Shown piece after piece: positions 1 to 7,442 of a stretch of DNA of 64,000 nt. The DNA lies in NCBI RefSeq assembly GCF_014656295.1, contig NZ_BNCD01000019.1, positions 1 to 64,000 on the forward strand. Direction: 5' to 3'. Origin of the DNA: Streptomyces sulfonofaciens (lineage in GTDB: Bacteria > Actinomycetota > Actinomycetes > Streptomycetales > Streptomycetaceae). The notes beneath the pieces are model-generated. The model made no database searches. It saw nothing but the letters and a program-made list of their open reading frames with translations, and was not told the DNA's origin. The first letter of the stretch is position 1; each line of letters opens with the position of its first letter. The translations under genes and the position numbers were made by a program.

Positions 1-34
1 GCGCGGTGGCACGACACGTGTCGTGCCACCGCGC
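1..34. terminator. Perfect 34-bp palindrome at the left edge
   Basis: Two perfectly complementary 17-bp arms meet with no spacer. The element lies 97 bp beyond the stop of the first minus-strand gene and touches the window edge, so its partner gene is not visible. It could be a bidirectional terminator or cruciform element; no T-run follows, which is normal for this kind of genome. Confidence 0.5.
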
Positions 35-130
35 CCGTACGCACGTCAGATGCACCCGCGCCCCATTCGCGCCGCGATTGCGTCCCGCGCGGCCCGTGCG
101 CGCCGCGCGCCCCGCGATCCCCGACCCGCG

Positions 131-391
131 TCAGGAAGGACCCGCGGTTCCCGGTCCGGCGGCGGACGCGGCCTCCCGTTCCCTGGCGCCCGCACGGGTG
201 CGTCCCGGGGCGACGAGGCGGCGCGGATGGCGGCGCAGGTACTCGCCCTCCAGTTGCGCCATGCGCTCGTTGTGCGCGTGCAGGGCGTCGTTCGAGCCGT
301 GCAGCAGCGTGTCGTGGCGGGTGCGGTGGATCGCCTCCAGCTCCTTCATGAGCTGCTGGTCGTCCAGGCGCCCGGGGTCGACTCCTGTCAT
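131..391 (-). CDS. Small DUF6158-like conserved protein
   Basis: This 86-residue protein begins MTGVDPGRLDDQQLMKEL and resembles the small actinobacterial family DUF6158, which has no assigned function. The N-terminal two thirds looks alpha-helical and charged, with the stretch HNERMAQLEGEYLRRHP; the C-terminal 25 residues are Ala/Gly/Arg-rich and probably disordered. No signal peptide or membrane segment is visible. The open frame extends upstream to 613, but the extension is low-complexity and overlaps the start region of the divergent gene at 541, so the ATG at 391 is preferred. The gene is divergent from the Vms1-like gene with about 150 bp between starts. Confidence 0.7.
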   Translation of the reverse strand: MTGVDPGRLDDQQLMKELEAIHRTRHDTLLHGSNDALHAHNERMAQLEGEYLRRHPRRLVAPGRTRAGAREREAASAAGPGTAGPS

Positions 392-540
392 GTGGCACCC
401 CAGTCGTTCGGTCGTCACTCGGTCCGTACCCGGCATGTGGCGGTCGGCACAGCGCCGTCGCCGTGTCGGCGTGCGGGGTTCGGGTACCCGCTCGACCGCA
501 CACGACCCCATACGTACGAACACGGCGCCCGGAGGCTGCC

Positions 541-1659
541 ATGGATCTCGCCTTTCTCCAGCCACTGTACGAACGTCCCGGGCCATGGGCCTCGGTCTAC
601 GCGGACACCTCACGGCACACCGAGTCCACGCCCGAGGAGCGCTCGCTGATCGCCCAGGACGTCTACCGGCAGTTGGCGGAGCAGGGCGCGGACCGGAACA
701 CCGGCCGTGCGGTCCTCAACGCGATGGAGGAGCTGCGGCACTCGACCGAGCCGCTCGGCCGCGCCCTGTTCGCCGCGGACGGCGAGGTGGTCCTCGACCC
801 GCCGCTCGCCGCGGCGCCGCAGGGCACCCGCGCGACCTGGGCCGCGCTGCCGCACACCGCACCGCTGCTCGAACTGGCCGGTGAGGACCCGCTGTGCCTG
901 GTGGCGTACGTGGACCGGCGCGGTGCCAGGTTCGAGCTGCGCGGCGCGCGCGGCAGCGAGCAGGCAGGCGAGGTGGCGGGCCGGCAGTGGCCCATCCACC
1001 GCACCCGTACCGCGGACTGGTCGGAACGGCACTTCCAGCTACGGGTGGAGGACACCTGGGAGCACAACGCCGGGGAGATCGCCCAGGCGCTCGCGGCGCA
1101 GCAGGAGGAGGTCCGCGCGGACCTGGTCGTCCTCGTCGGCGACGACCGGGAACGGCGCTCCGTGCACGACAAGCTGCCCCTGCCGGTGCGGGAGATCTCG
1201 GTGGAGGCCGCGCACGGCGCCGGGAGCCGGCTGCTGCACGAGGAGGTGGAGCGGCTGCGCACGGCGCACGTCCGGGCCCGCGCCGCCCGTGACCTGGAGC
1301 GCTTCCGCGCCGCCCGCGCCCCGGACGAGGAGGGGCGCCCTTCGGCGGTGGAGGGCGTGCCGGCACTGGTGGAGGCGGCCAGGGAGCACCGCATCGCCGA
1401 GTTGCTGGTACGCCCGGACGGGCCCGACGCGCACCGCCGGGTCTGGGTGGGCGGCGACCCCGACCAGGTGGCGGTGCGGCGCACGGAGAGCAAGCCCCTG
1501 GGGGAGCCGGAGCCACGGCCCGCACGCGCCGACGACGCGCTGCTCAGGTCCGCCGCCGTCACCGGCGCCACCGCCCTGTCCGTGGCCTCGGCCGATCCCG
1601 AGGACCTCCCGGTGGGCGGGCTCGGGGCGGTACTGCGCTGGAGGGAGCCGGCGGAGTGA
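541..1659 (+). CDS. Vms1/baeRF-like protein (eRF1-fold family)
   Basis: The 372-residue product resembles the actinobacterial Vms1/baeRF family, which has an eRF1-like fold and in eukaryotic relatives cleaves peptidyl-tRNA on stalled ribosomes. It opens with MDLAFLQPLYERPGPWASVY, typical of these proteins, and has a central core strand segment (DLVVLVGDDRER) and a C-terminal region with HRIAELLVRPDG resembling the third eRF1-like domain. The start is set by a GGAG about 8 nt before the ATG at 541; the longer frame from 463 has an atypical N-terminus. No secretion signal is seen. It is followed by a strong terminator hairpin, so it is probably monocistronic. Enzymatic activity in bacteria is inferred only from the family. 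Confidence 0.75.
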   Translation: MDLAFLQPLYERPGPWASVYADTSRHTESTPEERSLIAQDVYRQLAEQGADRNTGRAVLNAMEELRHSTEPLGRALFAADGEVVLDPPLAAAPQGTRATWAALPHTAPLLELAGEDPLCLVAYVDRRGARFELRGARGSEQAGEVAGRQWPIHRTRTADWSERHFQLRVEDTWEHNAGEIAQALAAQQEEVRADLVVLVGDDRERRSVHDKLPLPVREISVEAAHGAGSRLLHEEVERLRTAHVRARAARDLERFRAARAPDEEGRPSAVEGVPALVEAAREHRIAELLVRPDGPDAHRRVWVGGDPDQVAVRRTESKPLGEPEPRPARADDALLRSAAVTGATALSVASADPEDLPVGGLGAVLRWREPAE

Positions 1660-1664
1660 GGACA

Positions 1665-1700
1665 CCGCGCGCGAAGGCCCGGCGGGGCCTTCGCGCGCGG
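1665..1700 (+). terminator. Strong hairpin after the Vms1-like gene
   Basis: Perfect 16-bp arms (1665-1680 and 1685-1700) are separated by a 4-nt loop, starting 5 nt after the stop codon at 1659. The hairpin sits between convergent genes and could serve both. Confidence 0.8.
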
Positions 1701-1828
1701 CCCGCCACCCGGCGGAAGGGGCCGGCCGCCCGGCCCCGCGCCGACCTCCGGGACGGGCCCCGGGCGGTTGGGTGCCGCGCGGCGCACGCAGCTCCGGGCC
1801 GTCCGGACTCCGCGCCGGGCCGCGTCCG

Positions 1829-3454
1829 CTACGGAAGACGGACGCGTGCCACCCGCCGCTCGTCCCAGACCGCCTCCGGTGCCTCCCGGACGCGGCCGTC
1901 ACCGCCGAAGACCAGGAAGCGGTCGAAGGAGCGGGCGAACCAGCGGTCGTGGGTGACCGCGAGCACCGTCCCCTCGAAGGCGTCCAGGCCCTCCTGGAGG
2001 GCTTCGGCGGACTCCAGGTCCAGGTTGTCCGTCGGCTCGTCGAGCAGCAGCGCGGTTGCTCCCGCCAGTTCCAGCAGGAGGATCTGGAAGCGGGCCTGCT
2101 GGCCTCCCGAGAGGCGGTCGAAGGACTGTTCGGCCTGACCGGTGAGCTCGTAGCGGCGCAGCCGTGACATGGCGGCGCCGCGGTCCTTCGCGTGCTCCCG
2201 CCAGAGGATGTCGAGCAGGGTGCGGCCGGCGAGTTCCGGGTGGGCGTGGGTCTGGGCGAAGTGGCCGGGCACCACCCGGGCGCCCAGCTTCCAGGTGCCG
2301 GTGTGCGCCACCTCCCCGCCCGCGAGCAGCCGCAGGAAGTGCGACTTGCCCGAGCCGTTGGAGCCGAGCACGGCGACCCGCTCGCCGTAGTGGACCTCAA
2401 GGTCGAACGGCTTCATCAGACCGGTGAGTTCAAGGCCCTCGCAGGTGACCGCCCTGACGCCGGTGCGCCCGCCCCTGAGCCGCATCCTGATGTCCTGCTC
2501 GCGCGGCGGCTCCGGCGGCGGTCCCGCCTCCTCGAACCTGGCGAGCCGCGTCTGCGCGGCGCGGTAGCGCGAGGCCATGTCGTGGCTGTTCTCGGCGGCC
2601 TGGCGGAGCGTCAGCACCAGCTTGCGCAACTGGGCGTGCTTCTCGTCCCAGCGGCGGCGCAGCTCCTCGAAGCGGGCGAAGCGCTCGCGGCGCGCCTCGT
2701 GGTAGGTGGCGAAGCCGCCGCCGTGCACCCAGGCGTCGGCGCCCGCGGGGCCCGGCTCGACGCTGACGATCTTCTGCGCGGCCCGGGCCAGCAGCTCCCT
2801 GTCGTGCGAGACGAACAGCACGGTCTTGCGGGTCTGGATGAGCTGCTCCTCCAGCCAGCGCTTGCCCGGCACGTCGAGGTAGTTGTCCGGCTCGTCGAGG
2901 AGCAGGACCTCGTCGGGGCCGCGCAGCAGCGCCTCCAGGACGAGCCGCTTCTGCTCCCCGCCGCTGAGGGTGCGCACCTCGCGCCACCTCGCCTTGTCGA
3001 AGGGCACCCCGAGCGCGGCCGTGGTGCAGATGTCCCACAGGGTCTCCGCCTCGTAGCCCTGTGCCTCGGACCAGTCGGCGAGGGCCTGGGCGTAGGCCAT
3101 CTGGGCGGCCTCGTCGTCGACGGTCATGATGGCGTGCTCGGCCTCGTCGAGGGCGGCGGCCGCGGTGCGGATCCGGGGCGGGGCGACGGACACCAGCAGG
3201 TCGCGCACGGTCCGCTCGTCCCGTACGGAGCCCACGAACTGCGGCATCACCCCCAGTCCGCCGGTGACCGCGACGGTGCCGCCGTGCGGCTTCAGCTCGC
3301 CGGACAGCAGGCGCAGCAGAGTGGTCTTGCCCGCTCCGTTCGGCCCGACGAGGGCCATCGCGGAGCCCTCGCCCACCCGGAAGGAGACATCGCCGAGCAG
3401 CGTTCTCCCGTCCGGCAGGTGGTACTCCAGGTGCCCGGCCTCCAGATGTCCCAT
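1829..3454 (-). CDS. ABC-F family ATPase
   Basis: A 541-residue protein with two ABC ATPase modules and no membrane segments, so it belongs to the ABC-F class that acts on ribosomes rather than in transport. Module 1 has Walker A GPNGAGKTT (about residue 38), signature LSGGEQKR, Walker B LLLDEP and switch FVSHDRE; module 2 has GSNGSGKS, LSGGQQAR, LLLDEPTDNLD and AVTHDRW. The two are joined by a charged helical linker (RRWDEKHAQLRKL), the position of the P-site tRNA interaction motif. The ATG at 3454 was chosen because the sequence becomes ABC-like immediately after it; the open frame continues to 3835 in low-complexity sequence. ABC-F members include translation factors and ribosome-protection resistance proteins; which applies here cannot be told. 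Confidence 0.88.
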   Translation of the reverse strand: MGHLEAGHLEYHLPDGRTLLGDVSFRVGEGSAMALVGPNGAGKTTLLRLLSGELKPHGGTVAVTGGLGVMPQFVGSVRDERTVRDLLVSVAPPRIRTAAAALDEAEHAIMTVDDEAAQMAYAQALADWSEAQGYEAETLWDICTTAALGVPFDKARWREVRTLSGGEQKRLVLEALLRGPDEVLLLDEPDNYLDVPGKRWLEEQLIQTRKTVLFVSHDRELLARAAQKIVSVEPGPAGADAWVHGGGFATYHEARRERFARFEELRRRWDEKHAQLRKLVLTLRQAAENSHDMASRYRAAQTRLARFEEAGPPPEPPREQDIRMRLRGGRTGVRAVTCEGLELTGLMKPFDLEVHYGERVAVLGSNGSGKSHFLRLLAGGEVAHTGTWKLGARVVPGHFAQTHAHPELAGRTLLDILWREHAKDRGAAMSRLRRYELTGQAEQSFDRLSGGQQARFQILLLELAGATALLLDEPTDNLDLESAEALQEGLDAFEGTVLAVTHDRWFARSFDRFLVFGGDGRVREAPEAVWDERRVARVRLP

Positions 3455-3540
3455 GAAGGGGCATTCTCGCCCCCGCGGCCGGTCCGGGCCAAGTCGTTTC
3501 CGCGCGGAGCGGCCACCTGGCCGCCGCGCGCGGGCGGTGG

Positions 3541-4203
3541 ATGGTCCGGCGTGCGATCGGGTACCGGATGAGGATGTGCGCTGACGTAGATGTTCCCACC
3601 GCCCACGCGCCGCGGGGTGCCGCACCCACCCTGCTCCGCACGCTCGCCGCGGTGGACGTACGCCTCTTCGAGGCGGTGGCCGACCGGCACTGGCCGGGCG
3701 GTGACCGGGTGCTGCCGCGGCTGAGCCGGGCGGCCAACCACGGAGTGCTCTGGTTCGCGGTGGCGGGCGGCCTCGCCGCCTGCGGGACGCCCGGGGCGCG
3801 GCGTGCCGCCGCCCACGGGGTGGCCTCGCTGGCACTGGCCTCCGCCACCATCAACACCTTCGCGAAGCGGTCGGTGCGCCGCCCGCGCCCGCTGCTGGAC
3901 GCGGTGCCGCTGGTGCGGCGGCTGAAGCGGCAGCCCGTGACCACCTCGTTCCCGTCCGGACACGCGGCGTCCGCGGCGGCCTTCGCGACCGGCGTGGTGC
4001 TGGAGTCGCCCCGCTGGGGCGTGGCCGTGGTCCCGCTGGCCGGTGCGGTGGCGCTGTCCCGGATCTACACGGGCGTGCACTATCCGAGCGACGTCCTGGT
4101 GGGCGCCGCGCTGGGCGCGGGGGCTGCCTTCGCGGTCCGGGGCGGGATGGCGGTGCGCAGGAGCGCGCGGCGGCCGGCGGCCGGGCGCGAGGAGGACGGC
4201 TGA
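3541..4203 (+). CDS. PAP2-family membrane phosphatase
   Basis: This 220-residue protein has the three-part PAP2 phosphatase signature: a KRSVRRPRP segment (KxxxxxxRP), FPSGHAAS (PSGH), and SRIYTGVHYPSD (SRxxxxxHxxxD). The catalytic histidines in PSGH and GVH are present. Several hydrophobic stretches (around GVLWFAVAGGLAA, AAAFATGVVL and VAVVPLAGAVAL) indicate a membrane protein acting on lipid phosphates or undecaprenyl-pyrophosphate-type substrates. The start is uncertain: ATG codons at 3541, 3568 and 3574 are in frame and none has a convincing ribosome site. It is divergent from the ABC-F gene with less than 90 bp between starts, so promoters probably overlap. Confidence 0.85.
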   Translation: MVRRAIGYRMRMCADVDVPTAHAPRGAAPTLLRTLAAVDVRLFEAVADRHWPGGDRVLPRLSRAANHGVLWFAVAGGLAACGTPGARRAAAHGVASLALASATINTFAKRSVRRPRPLLDAVPLVRRLKRQPVTTSFPSGHAASAAAFATGVVLESPRWGVAVVPLAGAVALSRIYTGVHYPSDVLVGAALGAGAAFAVRGGMAVRRSARRPAAGREEDG

Positions 4204-4565
4204 GGCCGTCCCGGCGCCGCACGGCGCCCCCGGCCCCCGCACCACACGGGCGGCCTCGTCAGCCCCCACCGCCCACGCCACCACGACCGCCCTCCCCCAC
4301 CGCGGCCACCCGGTGCCTGCGCGGCCGCCCGGTGCCCGCGCCGCGTGCCCCGCCACCCCGTGACCACATAGCGAGACACAGGTCTCACTATTCGAGTGGA
4401 TCGCCTACCGTGCCGTGCACGGGGACATCAGTGCCCCGGCGGCCGCGGCCGCCGTGCCGGGCTCGGGCGCCCCCTCCCTCCGGTGTACCGGTACGTCCGG
4501 CGCACCCACGCACCCACGCACCCGGCGGCCCGGGAGCCGAGCCGCTGCGGGAAAGGAGAACCGCC
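4204..4565. other. Intergenic region before the methyltransferase
   Basis: No gene is visible in this 362-bp stretch. It contains one clear dyad at 4369-4390 in a less GC-rich patch that is the probable promoter region of the methyltransferase gene, leaving an untranslated leader that may exceed 150 nt. Confidence 0.5.
4369..4390. promoter_or_regulatory. Dyad operator candidate upstream of methyltransferase
   Basis: The half-sites TAGCGAGAC and GTCTCACTA flank a 4-bp ACAG spacer and match at 8 of 9 positions as an inverted repeat. This size and spacing are typical of operators for dimeric repressors such as TetR or GntR types. It lies in an AT-richer island about 175 bp before the ATG at 4566. 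No regulator gene is adjacent, so the cognate protein is unknown. Confidence 0.4.
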
Positions 4566-5375
4566 ATGACACAGGAGACCGCCGTGTACACCCACGGCCA
4601 CCACGAGTCGGTGCTGCGCTCCCACACCTGGCGCACCGCGGCCAACTCCGCCGCCTACCTCCTCGGCTCCCTCAAGCCCCACATGCGGATCCTGGACATC
4701 GGCTGCGGCCCCGGCACCATCACCGCCGACCTGGCGGAACTGGTGCCCGACGGCCGGGTCACGGCGGTGGACCGCGCGCCCGGCGTCCTGGAGCTGGCGC
4801 GTGCCACCACGACGGCACGCGGCCTGACCAACGTGGACTTCGCGGTGGGCGACGTGCACGCCCTCGACTTCCCGGACGACACCTTCTGCGTGGTCCACGC
4901 CCACCAGGTGCTCCAGCACGTCGGCGACCCCGTGCAGGCGCTGCGGGAGATGCGCCGGGTCTGCAGGCCCACGGGGTACGTCGCCGTGCGGGACGCGGAC
5001 TACGCCTCGATGACCTGGTACCCGGCGACCGACGGCATGGACGCGTGGCTGGACCTCTACCGCCGGGTGGCCCGCGCCAACGGCGGCGAGCCGGACGCCG
5101 GACGCCGGCTGCGGTCCTGGGCGCTCGAGGCCGGTTTCACGGACGTCACCGCCGGCGCCGACACCTGGTGCTACAGCACCGCGGAGGAACGCGCGTGGTG
5201 GAGCGGCTCGTGGGCGGACCGCACCCTGGCACCCGAGTACGCCGAGCGCGCGGTGCGGGACGGCCACGCCACGCGCGAGGAGCTGGAGCAGGTGTCCGCG
5301 GCCTGGCGGGAGTGGGGTGCGCGGGAGGACGGCTGGTTCGCGGTGCTGCACGGCGAGGTCCTCTGCCGGAAGTGA
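4566..5375 (+). CDS. Class I SAM-dependent methyltransferase
   Basis: A 269-residue cytoplasmic methyltransferase with the class I Rossmann motifs: motif I ILDIGCGPGTITADLAELVP (about residues 41-60), an acidic AVDRAP after strand 2, VDFAVGDVHALDF, and a motif IV/post region VVHAHQVLQHVGDPVQALREMRRV typical of UbiE/Coq5-like and small-molecule methyltransferases. The substrate cannot be read from the sequence. The start at 4566 follows an AAAGGAG ribosome site by about 8 nt; the longer frame from 4332 runs through promoter-like sequence. It stands alone, so context gives no pathway. Confidence 0.85.
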   Translation: MTQETAVYTHGHHESVLRSHTWRTAANSAAYLLGSLKPHMRILDIGCGPGTITADLAELVPDGRVTAVDRAPGVLELARATTTARGLTNVDFAVGDVHALDFPDDTFCVVHAHQVLQHVGDPVQALREMRRVCRPTGYVAVRDADYASMTWYPATDGMDAWLDLYRRVARANGGEPDAGRRLRSWALEAGFTDVTAGADTWCYSTAEERAWWSGSWADRTLAPEYAERAVRDGHATREELEQVSAAWREWGAREDGWFAVLHGEVLCRK

Positions 5376-5636
5376 GGGCGCACCCGCCGCAGGCGCGCCG
5401 AGGAGGGGCGCACCGCCGGCGGGTGCCGCACATGACGGGCGCGCCCCCGGCCGGGCGCGGGCAACCGCGCGTGCGACCCCGGCGCGCCCGCGGCGCTGGC
5501 GGGCCGGCCCCTCCCGGTGCGGTGCCCGGCCACCGGCCCGCCTGCCCCGCACGCGTCCACCGCGCAGCAGGCCCGCGCACCCGGCGAGGGGCGCTGCGGG
5601 CGCTGCGATCCCGTTCGCCGTCGCGGACCGCCGGAC

Positions 5637-6407
5637 CTACCGGCGTCCGGTGGAGTCGTGTCCCGGTTCCGTGAAGGAGTAGGCGGCCCAAGGGCCGGTG
5701 AGTTCCACGCGCAGGCCCGCCACGGCGCCCCGCACCGCCTCCACCTCCGCCACGAAGCCGCCCGCCGCCGCCCTCGGCAGCAGGTAGGCGGCGTCCAGGA
5801 CCAGGACCCCGGCGGGGCCGACCAGCTCGGGCGGCGCCGAGTGCACCGACCACGGCCTGGCCGGCGGGTCGAGACGCGACTCGCTCGCCATCCCGGCCAG
5901 CCGCTCGTGCAGCCGCCTGCCCAGCTCTCCGGCCTCCTCGCGCCTCCCGTCCCGCTCGGCACGCTCCACATAGGCCCGCACGCCCCACTCGACCTGCCCG
6001 TCGAGCCTGCGCAGCGCATCCCGGAAGTAGTCGCCCCTGGCCTCCAGCAGGCCCCGTACGGCGCTGTCGTCGCGTACCACCGTCACAGGGCGCAGCGGCA
6101 GCGGGCTGGTGACGGTGGTGAGGGCGGCGACGACCCGCTGGTGCGCGCGGACCGTCCCGGCGAGCCAGTCCGGGTCGGCGAGGTGCGCGGCGAGCGGGAG
6201 GGGGCCGAAGTCCGGGGCGGGGACGGTGCCCACCACCGCCACCAGGTCGCCGTGCCGCAGCGTCCTCGGCGGTGTGCCCGCCACGCCCGTCAGCTCCGCC
6301 TGGAGCGCCGCGTCGAACGGACGGCAGACGGCGTAGACGTAGCGCAGCGCACGCAGATCGGTCGTCGCCGGCACCCGGTTCACCCCGCTCTCCTCGATGC
6401 GGCGCAT
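5637..6407 (-). CDS. Lone GvpL/GvpF-family gas vesicle protein
   Basis: The 256-residue product matches the GvpF/GvpL family: the N-terminal LRYVYAVCRPFD, GDLVAVVGTVP, an AHQRVVAALTTVTSPLPLR helix-strand region, and a C-terminal VGPAGVLVLDAAYLLPR. Family members are minor gas vesicle components that assist shell assembly. No gvpA or other gvp gene lies within this window. The ATG at 6407 overlaps the stop codon of the upstream LigD-like gene as TGATG, so the two are translationally coupled. A GTG at 6383 (beginning NRVPATTD) is an alternative start. The association with a DNA repair gene is unexpected and suggests a role outside flotation, which is inference. Confidence 0.8.
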   Translation of the reverse strand: MRRIEESGVNRVPATTDLRALRYVYAVCRPFDAALQAELTGVAGTPPRTLRHGDLVAVVGTVPAPDFGPLPLAAHLADPDWLAGTVRAHQRVVAALTTVTSPLPLRPVTVVRDDSAVRGLLEARGDYFRDALRRLDGQVEWGVRAYVERAERDGRREEAGELGRRLHERLAGMASESRLDPPARPWSVHSAPPELVGPAGVLVLDAAYLLPRAAAGGFVAEVEAVRGAVAGLRVELTGPWAAYSFTEPGHDSTGRR

Positions 6408-7345
6408 CAGCCCCGCCGGTCGCGCAGCCTGCGCCGCGCCGGGCCGAGGGCACGCCCCCTGGACGGCAGCCCGGCCCAGGGCCTGCCGCGGACCTGCTGC
6501 ACGGCATCCTCGATGGTCCAGTGCCGTGCGTGGAGCGCCGGATCCTCCAACTGGTCCCAGGAGATCGGCACCGCCACCGGCGCGCCGGGCCTGGCGCGCA
6601 CCGTGCACGGCGCGACGGAGGTCTGGGCGTAGGCGTTGCGCTGGACGTCCAGGTAGAGGCGGTCGCCGCGGTCCTTCTTGCGCATGGCGGTGGTCAGCTT
6701 CGCGGGGTGGGCGCGGGCCAGCGCCTCGGCGGCCTCCTTGCTGAAGCCGTGCGCCTCCTCGAAGCCGGCCCGGCCGTCCAGCGGCACGATCACGTGCAGA
6801 CCGCGCGAGCCGGTGGTCATCACCGCGGACGGCAGCCGCAGGTCGTCGAAGAGTCCGCGCAGCAGCCGGGCGGCCTCGCGCACCGGCTCGAACTCGTCCT
6901 GCGGGGACCGCCCGGCGGTGGCCGGGGGCGGATCGAGGTCGAACACCAGCCGGTCCGGCCGGTCGACGTCGCGGTCACGGGACTGCCAGCGGTGCAGGGT
7001 GACGCACGCCTGGTCGGCGAGGAACAGCAGGGCCGCGGTGGAGTCGCAGACGGTGTGGGTGACCTTGCCGCCCTCCTTGGGCACCGTCACCCGCCTGATC
7101 CAGTCGGGGTAGTGGTCCGGGGTGTCCTTCTGCATGAAGCGCTGCCCCGCCACACCGTCGGGGCAGCGCTCCAGCATCAGCGGGCGGCCCCGCAGGTGGG
7201 GCAGCATGAACGGGGCGACGCAGCGGTAGTAGTCGACGAGGTCCGCCTTGGTCCACCCGTCGTCGGGGAAGAGTACCTTGCCGGGCCGGTGCACCGTGAT
7301 CGTGCGCCGGCCCGCCCGTACCGTCCGCTCCTCGCCGCTGTTCAC
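6407..7345 (-). CDS. LigD-type primase-polymerase domain protein
   Basis: This 312-residue protein corresponds to the archaeo-eukaryotic primase-like polymerase domain (PolDom) of LigD without ligase or nuclease domains. Recognisable motifs are the N-terminal VHRPGKVLFPDDGWTKADL, the RPLMLERCPDG and HTVCDSTAALLFLADQ region, the metal-binding LVFDLDPP (D-x-D), TTGSRGLHVIVPL, and the C-terminal RGDRLYLDVQRNAYAQT. In streptomycetes and mycobacteria such proteins act in non-homologous end joining with Ku and a separate LigD ligase. The downstream GvpL/F gene is coupled through a 1-nt overlap. No Ku gene is visible in the window. Confidence 0.88.
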   Translation of the reverse strand: MNSGEERTVRAGRRTITVHRPGKVLFPDDGWTKADLVDYYRCVAPFMLPHLRGRPLMLERCPDGVAGQRFMQKDTPDHYPDWIRRVTVPKEGGKVTHTVCDSTAALLFLADQACVTLHRWQSRDRDVDRPDRLVFDLDPPPATAGRSPQDEFEPVREAARLLRGLFDDLRLPSAVMTTGSRGLHVIVPLDGRAGFEEAHGFSKEAAEALARAHPAKLTTAMRKKDRGDRLYLDVQRNAYAQTSVAPCTVRARPGAPVAVPISWDQLEDPALHARHWTIEDAVQQVRGRPWAGLPSRGRALGPARRRLRDRRG

Positions 7346-7379
7346 CCGGCCCTCTCCTCCTCTTGTCGCCCTGTCCGGT

Positions 7380-7407
7380 GCGGTGCCCCTCGTTGCCGGG
7401 GCACCGC
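7380..7407 (-). terminator. Hairpin after transketolase
   Basis: Ten-bp perfect arms (7380-7389 and 7398-7407) with an 8-nt loop lie about 35 nt beyond the minus-strand stop at 7443 and before the LigD-like gene start. Confidence 0.65.
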
Positions 7408-7442
7408 CCTCGCCGTCGTGCCGCGCCTCGCGCGGCGCGGGA

